A DNA stretch of 64,000 nucleotides from Nonomuraea polychroma (GCF_004011505.1 NZ_SAUN01000001.1:5483501-5547500); one strand, 5' to 3'; positions 34,493 to 43,897 are shown, counted from the first letter of the stretch. Program-made: numbers and translations. Notes: generated by a model not told the origin, from the letters alone.

Positions 34493-34532
34493 CGTGTGCC
34501 GGAACGGACTGGCAAGGGCGTCCCGGCACACG
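34493..34532. terminator. Bidirectional terminator hairpin
   Basis: CGTGTGCCGG (34493-34502) pairs perfectly with CCGGCACACG (34523-34532). It sits between the stops of two convergent genes (34481 and 34612). Confidence 0.65.
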
Positions 34533-34611
34533 CCTGTTAATTCAGTGTCTTTCCCCCAACGTCGGTATCGTGTCATGACAATGTCCCAAGATCGAGACAT
34601 TTCCCGGGGGA

Positions 34612-35175
34612 TCAGCAGTCGGCGATGGTGCAGATCTTGGCGAGCATCCGGGTGGCGTCCTTCGTCTGCTGCTTGAAGTCGGCCGCGGCGGGCTTGCCCC
34701 ACTCGCCGGACACGGTGTAGACGATCAGGGCGTTCGCGCGGCGGGCGACGACGGCCCGCTCGCCGCCCACGGCCGCCTTCTTGCCCTGGTAGACCTGGCC
34801 GGTCACCTTCAGCGCCTTGTCGCCGAGGCTCACGGACGTGGCGGTGTAGCGGTAACCCTTGGTGCCGCAGGCGCGTACGGCGGCCTCCAGGTCCCGCAGG
34901 GCCTTGCCCGCGGCCGCCGCGGACGCATAGAGGATCACCTGCTCGGACTTGGAGTAGTCGGGGACCGCCGTGTAGGTCAGCGTCCTGGCCGCGGTGCGCC
35001 CGCTCTGGCCGAGCGTGCTCTTCTGGCACGGGTTGACGACTAACCTGGCCGATTTCTTGCCGCTGGCGGACCAGCTGGTCTCCGGGTCGTCGTCCTTCTT
35101 CGCGGCGGCCTTCTCGTACAGGAGGAAGTTGTTCGGGATGGCGACCGCGGCCGCCAGGATGAGTGCTGAGATCAT
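34612..35175 (-). CDS. Exported sensor-like protein (PknH_C-type fold?)
   Basis: 187 residues with a short hydrophobic N-terminus (MISALILAAAVAIP) and no further helix. Cysteines at about C50, C102, C181 and the final C187 could form two disulfides. The arrangement (VRACGTKGYRYTATSV, RRANALIVYTVSG) recalls the PknH extracellular sensor-type domains of actinobacteria; tentative. Start ATG 35175; minus-strand TACCAT (35189-35184) lies 8 bases upstream, a leaderless arrangement. Confidence 0.65.
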   Translation of the reverse strand: MISALILAAAVAIPNNFLLYEKAAAKKDDDPETSWSASGKKSARLVVNPCQKSTLGQSGRTAARTLTYTAVPDYSKSEQVILYASAAAAGKALRDLEAAVRACGTKGYRYTATSVSLGDKALKVTGQVYQGKKAAVGGERAVVARRANALIVYTVSGEWGKPAAADFKQQTKDATRMLAKICTIADC

Positions 35176-35192
35176 GGGACAAAATGGTAGGG

Positions 35193-35687
35193 GTGAGCGA
35201 CGAAGAAATCAGACGCGTCCTGGGCCTGCTCTACCAGGACGACACGTTACGGGCCTTCGCCTCCCTCGTGCTCGGCGACAGCGAAGGGCTCTCCCCCAAG
35301 GCGCTCCACAAGCTGGCCGGCAGCGGGCTGGCGGTCTGTGACGAGGGCGGCCAGTGGCGGGCGAGGCCCGAGCGGTTCAGGGAGCTGCTGCGGGCACGTA
35401 CCGAGCCGGCCGAGGAGTTGACCGCCGAAGAGCGGGTGCTGCGGACCTTCCTGGTGGACGGGCGGCTGACGACCCTGGCGATGCGGCGCGACAAGCGCCT
35501 TGTCGTGCTGCGCTACATCGCCTTGGTGTTCGAGCCCGGGGTGCGCTACCCGGAGAAGGACGTCAACGTGGCGCTGCGGGCCTTCCATGACGACTACGCG
35601 GCCCTGCGGCGGTATCTGGTGGACGAGGAGCTGCTGTCCAGGGAGGACAACGTCTACTGGCGCAGCGGCGGCCCCGTCCACCTTTAA
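35193..35687 (+). CDS. DUF2087-containing protein
   Basis: About 164 residues. The C-terminal half (EERVLRTFLVDGRLTTLAMRRDKRLVVLRYIALVFEPGVRYPEKDVNVALRAFHDDYAALRRYLVDEELLSRE) is a DUF2087 domain, a winged-helix-like fold often found with ArsR-type regulators. GTG 35193 is taken as start because CAAAAT (35180-35185) is 7 bases upstream; ATG 35184 in the same frame is the alternative. Divergent from the exported protein with 17 bp between. The stop lies inside a 19-bp direct repeat. Confidence 0.75.
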   Translation: MSDEEIRRVLGLLYQDDTLRAFASLVLGDSEGLSPKALHKLAGSGLAVCDEGGQWRARPERFRELLRARTEPAEELTAEERVLRTFLVDGRLTTLAMRRDKRLVVLRYIALVFEPGVRYPEKDVNVALRAFHDDYAALRRYLVDEELLSREDNVYWRSGGPVHL

Positions 35688-35706
35688 GCGGCCCCGTCCA
35701 CCTTTA
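35668..35706. repeat. 19-bp tandem duplication spanning two convergent stop codons
   Basis: GCGGCCCCGTCCACCTTTA occurs at 35668-35686 and again at 35688-35706, one base apart. The first copy supplies the TAA of the DUF2087 gene (35685-35687); the second supplies, on the minus strand, the TAA of the GH20 gene (35706-35704). Confidence 0.9.
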
Positions 35707-37302
35707 GAGCGTGCGGAGGTTGCTGGTCCAGGCGTCGAGCTTGGCCTGCCACCGCTCCGGGTCCTCCGGCCGTCCCGGCACGCCCGGCCGGCGCTGCCAG
35801 GGCAGCGGGCCGGCGGCGCGCCGGTACTCCACACCGATGGCCTCCAGCCGGGGCAGGTGCGCGGCCAGCCGCTCGCGGAAACCGGGCAGGTCGCGCCCCG
35901 CGGGGCTCCACACGGTCTCGGCGAAGGCGGCGAGCCGGGGGAAGGCCATGTAGTCGACGTGCCGGCTGGAGTCGATCAGCTCCGTCCAGATGCCGCACTG
36001 GGCGCCGAGCACCCGCTCGGCGGCGGCGTCGCCGCGCAGCTCCTCAGGGACGGGCTCGAAGGCGTAGACGTCCTCCAGGGTCAGCACCGTCCCGAACGGG
36101 ATCGGCTCCTCCTCCCCCGGCCCCTGCCGGTAGTCGAGGTAGAGGCTCGTGTTGGAGCAGTTGATCACGTCGTGGCCGCGTCTCGCGGCGGCCACCGCGC
36201 CCAGCTCGCCTCGCCAGGAGGCGACCACCGCGCCGGGCGCCAGGCCGCCCTCCAGGATCTCGTCCCAGCCGACCAGCCGGCGGCCGCGCGCGGTCAGATA
36301 GTCGTCGAAGCGGTGGATGAGCCAGCTCTGCAGCTCCTCCTCGTCCCGCAGCCCGAGCTCGGCCATCCGGCGCTGCGCGGCCGGGCTCGCCCGCCACTGG
36401 TCCTTGCGGCACTCGTCGCCGCCGAGCATCACGTACGGGCTGGGGAAGAGCTCCAGCACCTCGTCGAGCACGTTCTGGAAGAACTCGATCGTGGAGTCCT
36501 CGACGTTGAGCACGTTCACGCCGACGCCCCAGGTGGTGCGCACCTCCAGCGGCGTGCCGAGGTTGCCCAGCTCCGGGTAGGCGGCGATGGCGGCCTGCGT
36601 GTGCCCCGGAAGGTCGATCTCGGGGACGACCATGACGTGCCGCCGCGCGGCGTAGGCGACGATCTCCCTGAGGTCGTCCTGGGTGTAGTAGCCGCCGTGC
36701 GGCCGGCCGTCCATGGCACCGTTCCAGCCGGTCTGGCTCTCCCCGCGCCACGCCCCCACCTCGGTCAGCCGGGGGTAGCGCTTGATCTCGATCCGCCAGC
36801 CCTGGTCGTCGGTGAGATGCAGGTGCAGCACGTTGAGCTTGTGCAACGCCAGCAGGTCGATGAAGCGCAGCACGTCGTGCTTGGTCATGAAATGCCGGGC
36901 GACATCGAGCAGGCAACCGCGCCACCGGAACCGCGGCGCGTCCTCGACGTACGCGCCCGGCACCGTGAACGGGCCGGTCGCGGCCTTCCTGAAGGCGGCG
37001 GGAGGCAGCAGCTGCCGGAACGTCTGCGACCCGTAGAACGCCCCGGCGGGCCCGCCCGCGACGATCTCGACGTCCTGGCCGACGGTCAGCCGGTAGGCCT
37101 CCGGCGGCAGGTCGCCGAGCGTGAGAGTGATCGTCCCCGAGCCCGGTCCTGGCAGCAGCTCACCAGCGGTGACGGGTCCGAGCTCGCCACGCAGCCAGGC
37201 GGCCACCTCGCGCAGCTCGGGATCCGCGGCGAGCGAGGTCCGGCTGTCGAGGACGAACGAGCCGGGCCGGGACTCGTGGTTGACGGGCTTGGGAACGATC
37301 AT
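35704..37302 (-). CDS. Beta-N-acetylhexosaminidase (GH20), cytoplasmic
   Basis: 532 residues. The GH20b N-terminal domain is followed by the catalytic barrel with the Asp-Glu pair in MLGGDECRKDQW; DVARHFMTKHDVLRFIDLLALHKLNVLHLHLTDDQGWRIEIKRYP is strongly GH20. No signal peptide from ATG 37302 (AAGGAGA upstream), so it acts on imported GlcNAc- or GalNAc-containing oligosaccharides. Last gene of the seven-gene operon, 13 bp after GH27. Confidence 0.93.
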   Translation of the reverse strand: MIVPKPVNHESRPGSFVLDSRTSLAADPELREVAAWLRGELGPVTAGELLPGPGSGTITLTLGDLPPEAYRLTVGQDVEIVAGGPAGAFYGSQTFRQLLPPAAFRKAATGPFTVPGAYVEDAPRFRWRGCLLDVARHFMTKHDVLRFIDLLALHKLNVLHLHLTDDQGWRIEIKRYPRLTEVGAWRGESQTGWNGAMDGRPHGGYYTQDDLREIVAYAARRHVMVVPEIDLPGHTQAAIAAYPELGNLGTPLEVRTTWGVGVNVLNVEDSTIEFFQNVLDEVLELFPSPYVMLGGDECRKDQWRASPAAQRRMAELGLRDEEELQSWLIHRFDDYLTARGRRLVGWDEILEGGLAPGAVVASWRGELGAVAAARRGHDVINCSNTSLYLDYRQGPGEEEPIPFGTVLTLEDVYAFEPVPEELRGDAAAERVLGAQCGIWTELIDSSRHVDYMAFPRLAAFAETVWSPAGRDLPGFRERLAAHLPRLEAIGVEYRRAAGPLPWQRRPGVPGRPEDPERWQAKLDAWTSNLRTL

Positions 37303-37315
37303 CAACTCTCCTTGT

Positions 37316-39253
37316 CTACTTGCAGGTGATGGTGGCGTCGGCGAAGTCGGCGTGGTCGGAGGTGGCGTTGTCGCCGCCGTTCGTCGCGACCAGCCGGATA
37401 TATCGGGCGCCCTCGATGGAGGCGGTGACCTTGCGGGCGGGCATGGCGCCGGTGAGCAGACCCGAGTACGCGACCCGGCCGCCGTCGGCCCAGACCTCGA
37501 ACCCGGCGGAGCCGGCCGCGCCGACCTCGTCGTCGATCCCGGCCTGGAACTCCACCGTCGAGCAGCGCCCGCCGGCGTAGTACTCGATCTCGGCGGGCGA
37601 GTGCGTCCCGAGGCCCTTGGGATACGTGACGCCCTCGATGGTGATCGGCCGGCCGTCACCGGCCGCCCGCTCGCCGTTGCTGGTGTCCTTCTCGACCGGG
37701 CCGAAGTAGTTCTTGACGCTGGTCCAGGCCAGGTCGCTCAGGTACGTCCGCCCCGCCCCCGGCGCCTTGGCGACGGTCACGACCGCGGTCGCGCTCTGGC
37801 CACCCAGTGAGAAGGTGAGGGCGTGGTTCTGGAGCGCGGCATCGGCCGGCGGAGTGACCGCCCACGTCACGGTGAACGTCTCGCCGCCGTCGAGCCGGCT
37901 CTTCCTGGCCGGTGTGCGCGCGGTGACCTGCCACCCCTGAGGCGCGGCGGCCGTCACCTCGAGATCGCGCAGCCGCCCGGTGGCACCGGTGTTCGTGACC
38001 CGGGTGACGATCTCGCCGGTCCGCCCGGGCTCCAGCACCGACGGCCGGTCCTCACCGAGGAACCTCGGCGGGTCGGCCTCGAACGTCACCAGCGGCGGCG
38101 CCTGCTCACGGCTCTCGCTCACCCGATAGAGCAAGGCCCCGTGGGCGGGCACCTGGGCCGCCAGCTCGCCGGCTGACGAGGAGACCGCGCCGCTCCACAA
38201 CTCCTCGACGCGGTAACGGGAGCCGCCGATCCTGGTGGAGATCGTGGCCGCGCGGTCGCTCTCGTTGAACAGCACGATCGCCCGGTCGCCGCCCGCCAGT
38301 GGCTTGGACACCACGTGGTACCAGCCGTCGCTCTTCACGAGCCGGCCGTGTGCGCCGAGCGTGTCCTGGTCGACGGCGATCACCTTGGGGTTGGCGACGA
38401 TCGCCGGTGGCGCCTTGGCCGGGTCCGCCTGCAGGATGAGCGGCGCCGCGCCCACGGCCCAGAGCGTGACCTGGGTGCGGTATTCGGTGTCGGTCATCCC
38501 GCCGCGGCCGGCCTGGATGAGGTCGGGGTCGGCCCAGCTGCCCGGGCCCGCGTACTCGGCCCTGAGCTGGTTGAACTCCCAGATGTCGACCATGGTCGCG
38601 TAGGCGTCGGCGATCGGCCGGTTGTAGACGTTCGTGCGCCAGGTGGTGGCGCCCGCGTCCTTGCCCCAGAGCCACGGGACGGTGCTGCCGTCCTCGTTGT
38701 TCATGGCGAACACGACGTCGCCGCCGAGGGCCTGGCGCATGGGCGGGTAGAGGGTCTGGGCGATCTGCTGCACGTTCCGGCCGGGGAAGTCGGCCGTGGG
38801 GATGTTGCACCAGTCGTACTTGACGTAGTCGACGCCCCACTCCTTGACCTGGGCGGCGTCGGCGGCCTCGCTCTTGTACGAGCCGGGGCCGCCGCCGGCG
38901 CAGGCCTTGGTCCCGGCCGACAGGCTGAGGCCGAGTTTCAAGCCCTTGCCGTGCACGTAGTCGGCGAGCGCCTTGATGCCGCCGGGGAAGCGGGCCGGGT
39001 CGGGGGCGAGGGCGCCGGACGCGCGCTGCGGGGCGAGCCAGCAGTCGTCGACGATGACGTACCGGTAGCCGAGCGGAGCGAGCGGGGCGAGGGCGTCGGC
39101 GGCCTGCCGTACCGACGCCTCGGAGACCGAGCAGCCGAGCGAGCGGCTGCTCCAGCCCATCGGCAGTCCGGACACGGCTTCGGCGGCGCTGGATAACGGG
39201 ACGAAGGGCAGGGCGACAAGGGCCGCCGCGGCGGCGGCCGTGATGGTGCGCAT
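37316..39253 (-). CDS. Secreted alpha-galactosidase (GH27) with NEW3 and NPCBM domains
   Basis: 645 residues. Signal peptide MRTITAAAAAALVALPFVPLSSAAEA; GH27 barrel from LPMGW with nucleophile Asp in YVKYDWCN and acid/base Asp in GSWADPDLIQ; C-terminal beta domain near VEELWSG; NEW3-type domain (PPLVTFEADPP ... VVTVAK); and a C-terminal NPCBM carbohydrate-binding domain (YLSDLAWTSVKNYFGPVEKD ... DHADFADATI). It removes terminal alpha-galactose outside the cell. Ten bases after phoD. Confidence 0.92.
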   Translation of the reverse strand: MRTITAAAAAALVALPFVPLSSAAEAVSGLPMGWSSRSLGCSVSEASVRQAADALAPLAPLGYRYVIVDDCWLAPQRASGALAPDPARFPGGIKALADYVHGKGLKLGLSLSAGTKACAGGGPGSYKSEAADAAQVKEWGVDYVKYDWCNIPTADFPGRNVQQIAQTLYPPMRQALGGDVVFAMNNEDGSTVPWLWGKDAGATTWRTNVYNRPIADAYATMVDIWEFNQLRAEYAGPGSWADPDLIQAGRGGMTDTEYRTQVTLWAVGAAPLILQADPAKAPPAIVANPKVIAVDQDTLGAHGRLVKSDGWYHVVSKPLAGGDRAIVLFNESDRAATISTRIGGSRYRVEELWSGAVSSSAGELAAQVPAHGALLYRVSESREQAPPLVTFEADPPRFLGEDRPSVLEPGRTGEIVTRVTNTGATGRLRDLEVTAAAPQGWQVTARTPARKSRLDGGETFTVTWAVTPPADAALQNHALTFSLGGQSATAVVTVAKAPGAGRTYLSDLAWTSVKNYFGPVEKDTSNGERAAGDGRPITIEGVTYPKGLGTHSPAEIEYYAGGRCSTVEFQAGIDDEVGAAGSAGFEVWADGGRVAYSGLLTGAMPARKVTASIEGARYIRLVATNGGDNATSDHADFADATITCK

Positions 39254-39263
39254 GGTGGTCCTG

Positions 39264-40808
39264 TCAGGCGGAGTTGAGTCTGGGGTTGCCGGGCTCGATG
39301 ACGAACGAGCCGGAGGTGTAGGCCGGGGCGTAGGGCTCGGTGATGCGCGACAGCGAGCGGAAGTCCACCGTCATCTCCCGCGGGGTGATCCTGGTCCTGA
39401 CGTAGCCACGGCGGCCGTTGAAGAACTTCACGTGCGGGTTCTCATCCAGCAGGATCTGCGTGTTGGGGTATTCGTCCAGGCCGTTGCCCGCGCTCGTCAC
39501 CGAGGTGGTGACCAGCTCGACGGCGACGGACTTGGACTCGGGGTCCTGGTGGTCGCGTTTGATCTCGCCGGCCCAGTGGGAGTGCACGTCGCCGGTGAGC
39601 ACGACCGCGTTGCGCTTGTAGGCGTCGAAGGCGGCGGTCAGCCGGTTGCGGGAGGCGACGTAGCCGTCCCAGCCCTCGTTCGAGTAGCCCTTGCCGGGGC
39701 CGTTGGCCCAGTCCATCTCCATGAAGAAGACCTGCTGGCCGAGCAGGTCCCAGGTGGCGCTCGAGCCTTTCAGCTCGCCGTCCAGCCACGCCTCCTGGTC
39801 GCGGCCGAGCAGTGTCCTGTTGGGCGCGAAGCGGTCCAGGCAGTCGGGGCCGACGGTGCCGCTCTTGCCGGTGCAGGCGTACAGGTCGCGGTATTGGCGG
39901 GTGTCGAGCAGGTGCAGGTTGGCGACGGCGCCCCAGCGGATGCTGCGGTGGAGCTTGAGCGCCGCGCCGTCCGGCTTCTGCGCACGGCGCAGCGGCATGT
40001 TCTCGTAGTACGCCTGGAAGGCGGCGGCGCGCCGGGCGAGGAACGGCGGGTCCGGCTGCTCGGGCACGTCGCCGGCCCAGGCGTTCTCGATGTCGTGGTC
40101 GTCCCACACCACCACCCACGGCGCGATGGCGTGGGCGAGTTGCGACTCGGGGTCGGCCTTGTGCTGGGCGTGGCGCAGGCGGTAGCCGGCCAGGTCGAGG
40201 CACTCGCCGCCGGCCTGGTCGCGGACCGGGTACTTGTAGTCGCCGTACTCGTAGATGTAGTCGCCGAGGAAGGCGATCAGGTCGGGCTGGTCCTCGGCCA
40301 TCCTGCGGTACGGGGTGAACCAGCCGGCCTGGTAGTCGGCGCACGAGGTGAACGACAGGTTCAGCGGCCGGCCGCGCGTGCCGGGGGCGGGGGCGGTGAG
40401 GGTGCGCCCGACGGGGCTGAGCTCGTTGCCGGCCTTGAAGCGGTAGAAGTACTCGGCGCCCGGGTCGAGGCCGTCGAGCTCGACGTGCACGCTGTGGGCG
40501 GCGTCAGGGCGGGCGACTTCGGCGCCGCGGCGTACGACATGTCGGAAATTTTCGTCCTTGGCGAGTTCCCACTGGACCGCGATCGGGCGGCTCGGCATGC
40601 CACCGAGGCCGTCGAGGGCGATCGGGTCCATGGCGAGCCGGGTCCACAGGACGACGCCGTCGGGAGTGGGCTCGCCCGAGGCGACGCCGAGTTGGAAGGG
40701 GTCGGAGAGAGGGGCACGGCGAGCAGCCGCGCGCACGGGTGGGGTGCCCAGTGCGGCGGAAATGCCCAGGCTCGCGCCCCCGGCGAAGAGTGAACGCCGG
40801 GTGATCAT
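39264..40808 (-). CDS. phoD: PhoD-family phosphodiesterase/alkaline phosphatase, Tat-exported
   Basis: 514 residues. Twin-arginine signal MITRRSLFAGGASLGISAALG. Metal-site motifs: FLGDYIYEYG, WDDHDIEN, LTGDVHSHW. B. subtilis PhoD is a phosphodiesterase that cleaves wall teichoic acid. Here the gene sits inside a glycoside hydrolase/ABC operon (8 bp after the binding protein, 10 bp before GH27), which suggests the glycan substrate carries phosphodiesters rather than a general phosphate-starvation role. Confidence 0.9.
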   Translation of the reverse strand: MITRRSLFAGGASLGISAALGTPPVRAAARRAPLSDPFQLGVASGEPTPDGVVLWTRLAMDPIALDGLGGMPSRPIAVQWELAKDENFRHVVRRGAEVARPDAAHSVHVELDGLDPGAEYFYRFKAGNELSPVGRTLTAPAPGTRGRPLNLSFTSCADYQAGWFTPYRRMAEDQPDLIAFLGDYIYEYGDYKYPVRDQAGGECLDLAGYRLRHAQHKADPESQLAHAIAPWVVVWDDHDIENAWAGDVPEQPDPPFLARRAAAFQAYYENMPLRRAQKPDGAALKLHRSIRWGAVANLHLLDTRQYRDLYACTGKSGTVGPDCLDRFAPNRTLLGRDQEAWLDGELKGSSATWDLLGQQVFFMEMDWANGPGKGYSNEGWDGYVASRNRLTAAFDAYKRNAVVLTGDVHSHWAGEIKRDHQDPESKSVAVELVTTSVTSAGNGLDEYPNTQILLDENPHVKFFNGRRGYVRTRITPREMTVDFRSLSRITEPYAPAYTSGSFVIEPGNPRLNSA

Positions 40809-40816
40809 GGGGGTCC

Positions 40817-42133
40817 TTACTCGAGGGTGGCGTTACCTGCGGCGACAGCCTGGTCTGCGGCTTCTTGCGGAGAGAGTTTGCCGAGGTACATCTCGTTGAA
40901 GATCTGATTAAGCTTTGTCTCGAAGCCCGTGAAGCCGGTGGTGATCGGCAGCGGGAAGGTCGAGCCCTCCGCCTCCTCGACGAACGGCGAAACGTCGATC
41001 TTCTTGGCCTTCCAGTAGTCGACGTAGCCCTGGGAGAGGCCGTTGAGGGCGGGGAAGACGTAGCCGCCGTCGGCCATGATCTTCTGCGGCTCCTCGGTGC
41101 CGAGGTATGCGGCCAGCTTCATGGCCTCCTGCGGGTGCTCGCTCTTGGCGTAGACGGCCTCGGCCAGGCCGTTGAGGTTGACCGAGCGGCCGGCCGGGCC
41201 CTCCGGCATGAGGGCGACGCCCACCTCGAACGTCGCCTCCGGGGCCACGAACGGCAGCAGCGCGTTGTTGGCGGGGAACATCGCGATCTGCCCCGCCTTG
41301 AACATGTCGGTGACCTTGCCGGTGGGCGGGTTCGTCTGGGTGGCGGGCGGGGACACGTGGTGCTTGTTCACCAGGTCCACGCCGAACTGCAGCGCCTGCA
41401 CCGAGGCCGGGTCGTTGAAGACGTACTTGCCGAAGGGCTGGTCGACGAGCTTGCCGCCGTTGGAGCTGACCCAGTTCATCCACTGCGTCTGGTAGTGGTT
41501 CCAGGAGGCGAAGCCGTACGTCTTGACCTTGGCGGGGTCGAAGCCCGCCTCGCCGGGGTGTTTGCCGGCCTCGTCCACGGTGAGCTTGCGTGCCGTGTCG
41601 AGCAGGGTGCCGGTGCCGTCGGCCGTCCAGGTGAGCTTGTCCGGCATTTCCACGCCGGCCTGCTTGAACAGGTCCTTGTTGTAGAGCAGGCCGACGATCC
41701 CCCAGTCCTTGGGGACGCCGTACAGCTTGCTTTCGTAGGTGAAGGAGCCGACGACGGTCTGGTGGTACTTCGACGTGTCCGCCTGCACCGGCGACAGGAC
41801 GCCCTTGGTGACGAACTCGGGGAACTGGGTGGGCGTCATCCAGAACACGTCCGGCGCGGTGCCCGCGACCACGTCGGCGGTGAGCTTCGTCCAGTACTGG
41901 TCGTACGGCAGCAGCTCGATCGTGACGTCGATGCCGGGGTTGGCCTTCTCGAAGGCCGCCATGACCTTCTCGTAGCCGGCCTTCTGCTGGTCGTCCCAGA
42001 GCCGGTACGTCAACGTGACCTTGTCCGTCCCGCCTCCTTCTCCTGACGAGCAGCCGGTGAGGGTGGGCCCAGCGGTAAGCAGGGCGGCGCCGAGCAGCGC
42101 CCCGGCCCAGCGAATCCGGGGGGATTTCAACAT
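40817..42133 (-). CDS. Sugar ABC solute-binding lipoprotein (alpha-galactoside/HexNAc operon)
   Basis: 438 residues from ATG 42133 (AAGAGG upstream). Lipoprotein signal ending LTGC, then a CUT1 solute-binding domain (VTLTYRLWDDQQKAGYEKVMAAFEKANPGIDVTIELLPYDQYWTKL). Encoded 14 bp after the permease. Confidence 0.92.
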   Translation of the reverse strand: MLKSPRIRWAGALLGAALLTAGPTLTGCSSGEGGGTDKVTLTYRLWDDQQKAGYEKVMAAFEKANPGIDVTIELLPYDQYWTKLTADVVAGTAPDVFWMTPTQFPEFVTKGVLSPVQADTSKYHQTVVGSFTYESKLYGVPKDWGIVGLLYNKDLFKQAGVEMPDKLTWTADGTGTLLDTARKLTVDEAGKHPGEAGFDPAKVKTYGFASWNHYQTQWMNWVSSNGGKLVDQPFGKYVFNDPASVQALQFGVDLVNKHHVSPPATQTNPPTGKVTDMFKAGQIAMFPANNALLPFVAPEATFEVGVALMPEGPAGRSVNLNGLAEAVYAKSEHPQEAMKLAAYLGTEEPQKIMADGGYVFPALNGLSQGYVDYWKAKKIDVSPFVEEAEGSTFPLPITTGFTGFETKLNQIFNEMYLGKLSPQEAADQAVAAGNATLE

Positions 42134-42147
42134 TCGCTGACCTCTTC

Positions 42148-42957
42148 TTACTTGAGGCCTGTGAGGACCACAGACCGGACGATGTGCTTCTGGAAGAAGA
42201 TGAAGACGGCCACCATCGGCGCCAGCGCGATCAGGCTGCCGGCCATCATGAGGTGGTAGTCGACGCCGATGCCGTCCTTGAGCGTGGCGATCGCGACGGT
42301 GATCACCCTGGTGTCGTCGCCGCTGGTGATGATCAGCGGCCAGAGGAAGCTGTTCCACGACGAGATCACCGTGATGATCACCAGCGTGCCGAGCGCGGGC
42401 CGGCACAGCGGCAGCAGGACGCGCAGCAGGATCGTCATCGGCCCGGCCCCGTCGATCCGCGCGGCCTCCTCAAGCCCGGCGGGCAGGCTCTTGAAGAACT
42501 GCCGCATGAGGAAGATCCCGTACGGGGTGCCGAGGATGTACGGGGCGAGCAGGCCGTACCACGTGTTGACCAGGTCCAGCTCCCGCATGATGAGGAACAG
42601 CGGGATCATGGTGACGGCGCTCGGCACCATCATCGTGGCCACGTACAGCCAGAACAGGACGTCCCTGCCGGTGAACCGCAGCCGGGCGAAGGCGTAGGCC
42701 GCGAACGTCGTGAACACCAGCTGCCCCGCCGTGAGCAGCGCCGTCATCACGGCCGTGTTGAGCAGGTAACGCGGGAAGTCCCCGCCGAGCATCTTGGCCA
42801 GGTTGTCCGTGGTCGGCGGCCATCCGGGCAGCCACGGCGGGGTGGAGCTCAGCTGCGCCTGCGTCTTGACAGCGGTCAGCACCACCAGCAGGTACGGGAA
42901 GACCGACAGGAAGGCGCCGGCCGCGAGCGCGGCGTACACCAGGATGCGTTTGGTCAT
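42148..42957 (-). CDS. Carbohydrate ABC permease, MalG-like (alpha-galactoside operon)
   Basis: 269 residues, six helices, EAA loop LEEAARIDGAGPMTILLRVLLPLCRPAL. Seven bases after the companion permease. Confidence 0.92.
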   Translation of the reverse strand: MTKRILVYAALAAGAFLSVFPYLLVVLTAVKTQAQLSSTPPWLPGWPPTTDNLAKMLGGDFPRYLLNTAVMTALLTAGQLVFTTFAAYAFARLRFTGRDVLFWLYVATMMVPSAVTMIPLFLIMRELDLVNTWYGLLAPYILGTPYGIFLMRQFFKSLPAGLEEAARIDGAGPMTILLRVLLPLCRPALGTLVIITVISSWNSFLWPLIITSGDDTRVITVAIATLKDGIGVDYHLMMAGSLIALAPMVAVFIFFQKHIVRSVVLTGLK

Positions 42958-42964
42958 GGGTCAC

Positions 42965-43897
42965 TCAGCTCAGGTCGTAGGTGGTGCGCTTGCCGAAGAA
43001 CCTGACCTGCGCCACTGTCACCAGGAAGATGACCGCGAACAGCAGGGTGGACAGCGTGGCCGCGTAGCCGAAGTCGAACTCCTTGAACGCGGTCTCGAAG
43101 ATCCGGAAGTTCAGCACTTCGGTGCTGCGGCTCGGCCCGCCGTTCGTCATCGCGTAGACCGTGTCGAAGACCTGGAAAGCGCCGATGAGGTTGGTCACCG
43201 TGACGAAGAACATCGTGGGGTTGAGCAGTGGCAACGTCACCCGCCAGAACCGCTGGGCGGAGGTGGCGCCGTCGGTGGCGGCCGCGTCGTACAGCTCTTG
43301 CGGGATGCCCTGGAGGCCGGCCAGGAAGAACAGCATGTTGTAGCCGGTGTGCTGCCAGACGCTGACCAGCGCCACGGCCGGCAGCGCCCAGGCCGGGTCG
43401 GACAGCCAGTCGGGACCCGTGATGCCGACGAGGGCCAGGGCACTGTTGATCGCGCCGTCACGCGGGTCGAAGATCCAGTTCCAGATGAGGGCGAGGACGA
43501 TCGGCGTGGCCATCCAGGGGATGACGAAGAGCGAGCGGTAGAACCTGACGCCCTTGATCCGCTGGTTGAGCAGCATGGCCAGGGCCAGGGCGAGGACGGT
43601 CTGGAGCGGGATGCAGAGCAGGACATAGCCGGCCGTGACCACCAGCGAGTGCCAGGTCTCACCGTCGGCGGCCAGGCGTCGGTAGTTGTCCAGGCCGGCG
43701 AACTCGGGGGCGGACAGCAGCTCCCAGTCGAACAGGCTCAGGACGAGGACGATCACCATGGGGAGCAGCAGGAACGCCACCACGCCTAAGAGGCTCGGGG
43801 CGATGAACAGGTACGCGTGCCAGCCGCTCCCCGGCCGCCTCCCCCGGCCGCGCACGGCCCGCAACGGGAGGCGGGCAGCGGCGGTGCGGCCGGTCAT
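42965..43897 (-). CDS. Carbohydrate ABC permease, MalF-like (alpha-galactoside operon)
   Basis: 310 residues with an Arg-rich N-terminus and EAA loop ELYDAAATDGATSAQRFWRVTLPLL. ATG 43897 overlaps the GH36 stop by 4 bases. No ATPase gene nearby. Confidence 0.92.
   Translation of the reverse strand: MTGRTAAARLPLRAVRGRGRRPGSGWHAYLFIAPSLLGVVAFLLLPMVIVLVLSLFDWELLSAPEFAGLDNYRRLAADGETWHSLVVTAGYVLLCIPLQTVLALALAMLLNQRIKGVRFYRSLFVIPWMATPIVLALIWNWIFDPRDGAINSALALVGITGPDWLSDPAWALPAVALVSVWQHTGYNMLFFLAGLQGIPQELYDAAATDGATSAQRFWRVTLPLLNPTMFFVTVTNLIGAFQVFDTVYAMTNGGPSRSTEVLNFRIFETAFKEFDFGYAATLSTLLFAVIFLVTVAQVRFFGKRTTYDLS

Noticed and set aside
34565-34606. Inverted repeat ATGTC...GACAT near the exported-protein stop
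   Set aside because: Only 5-bp arms; expected by chance in this length.
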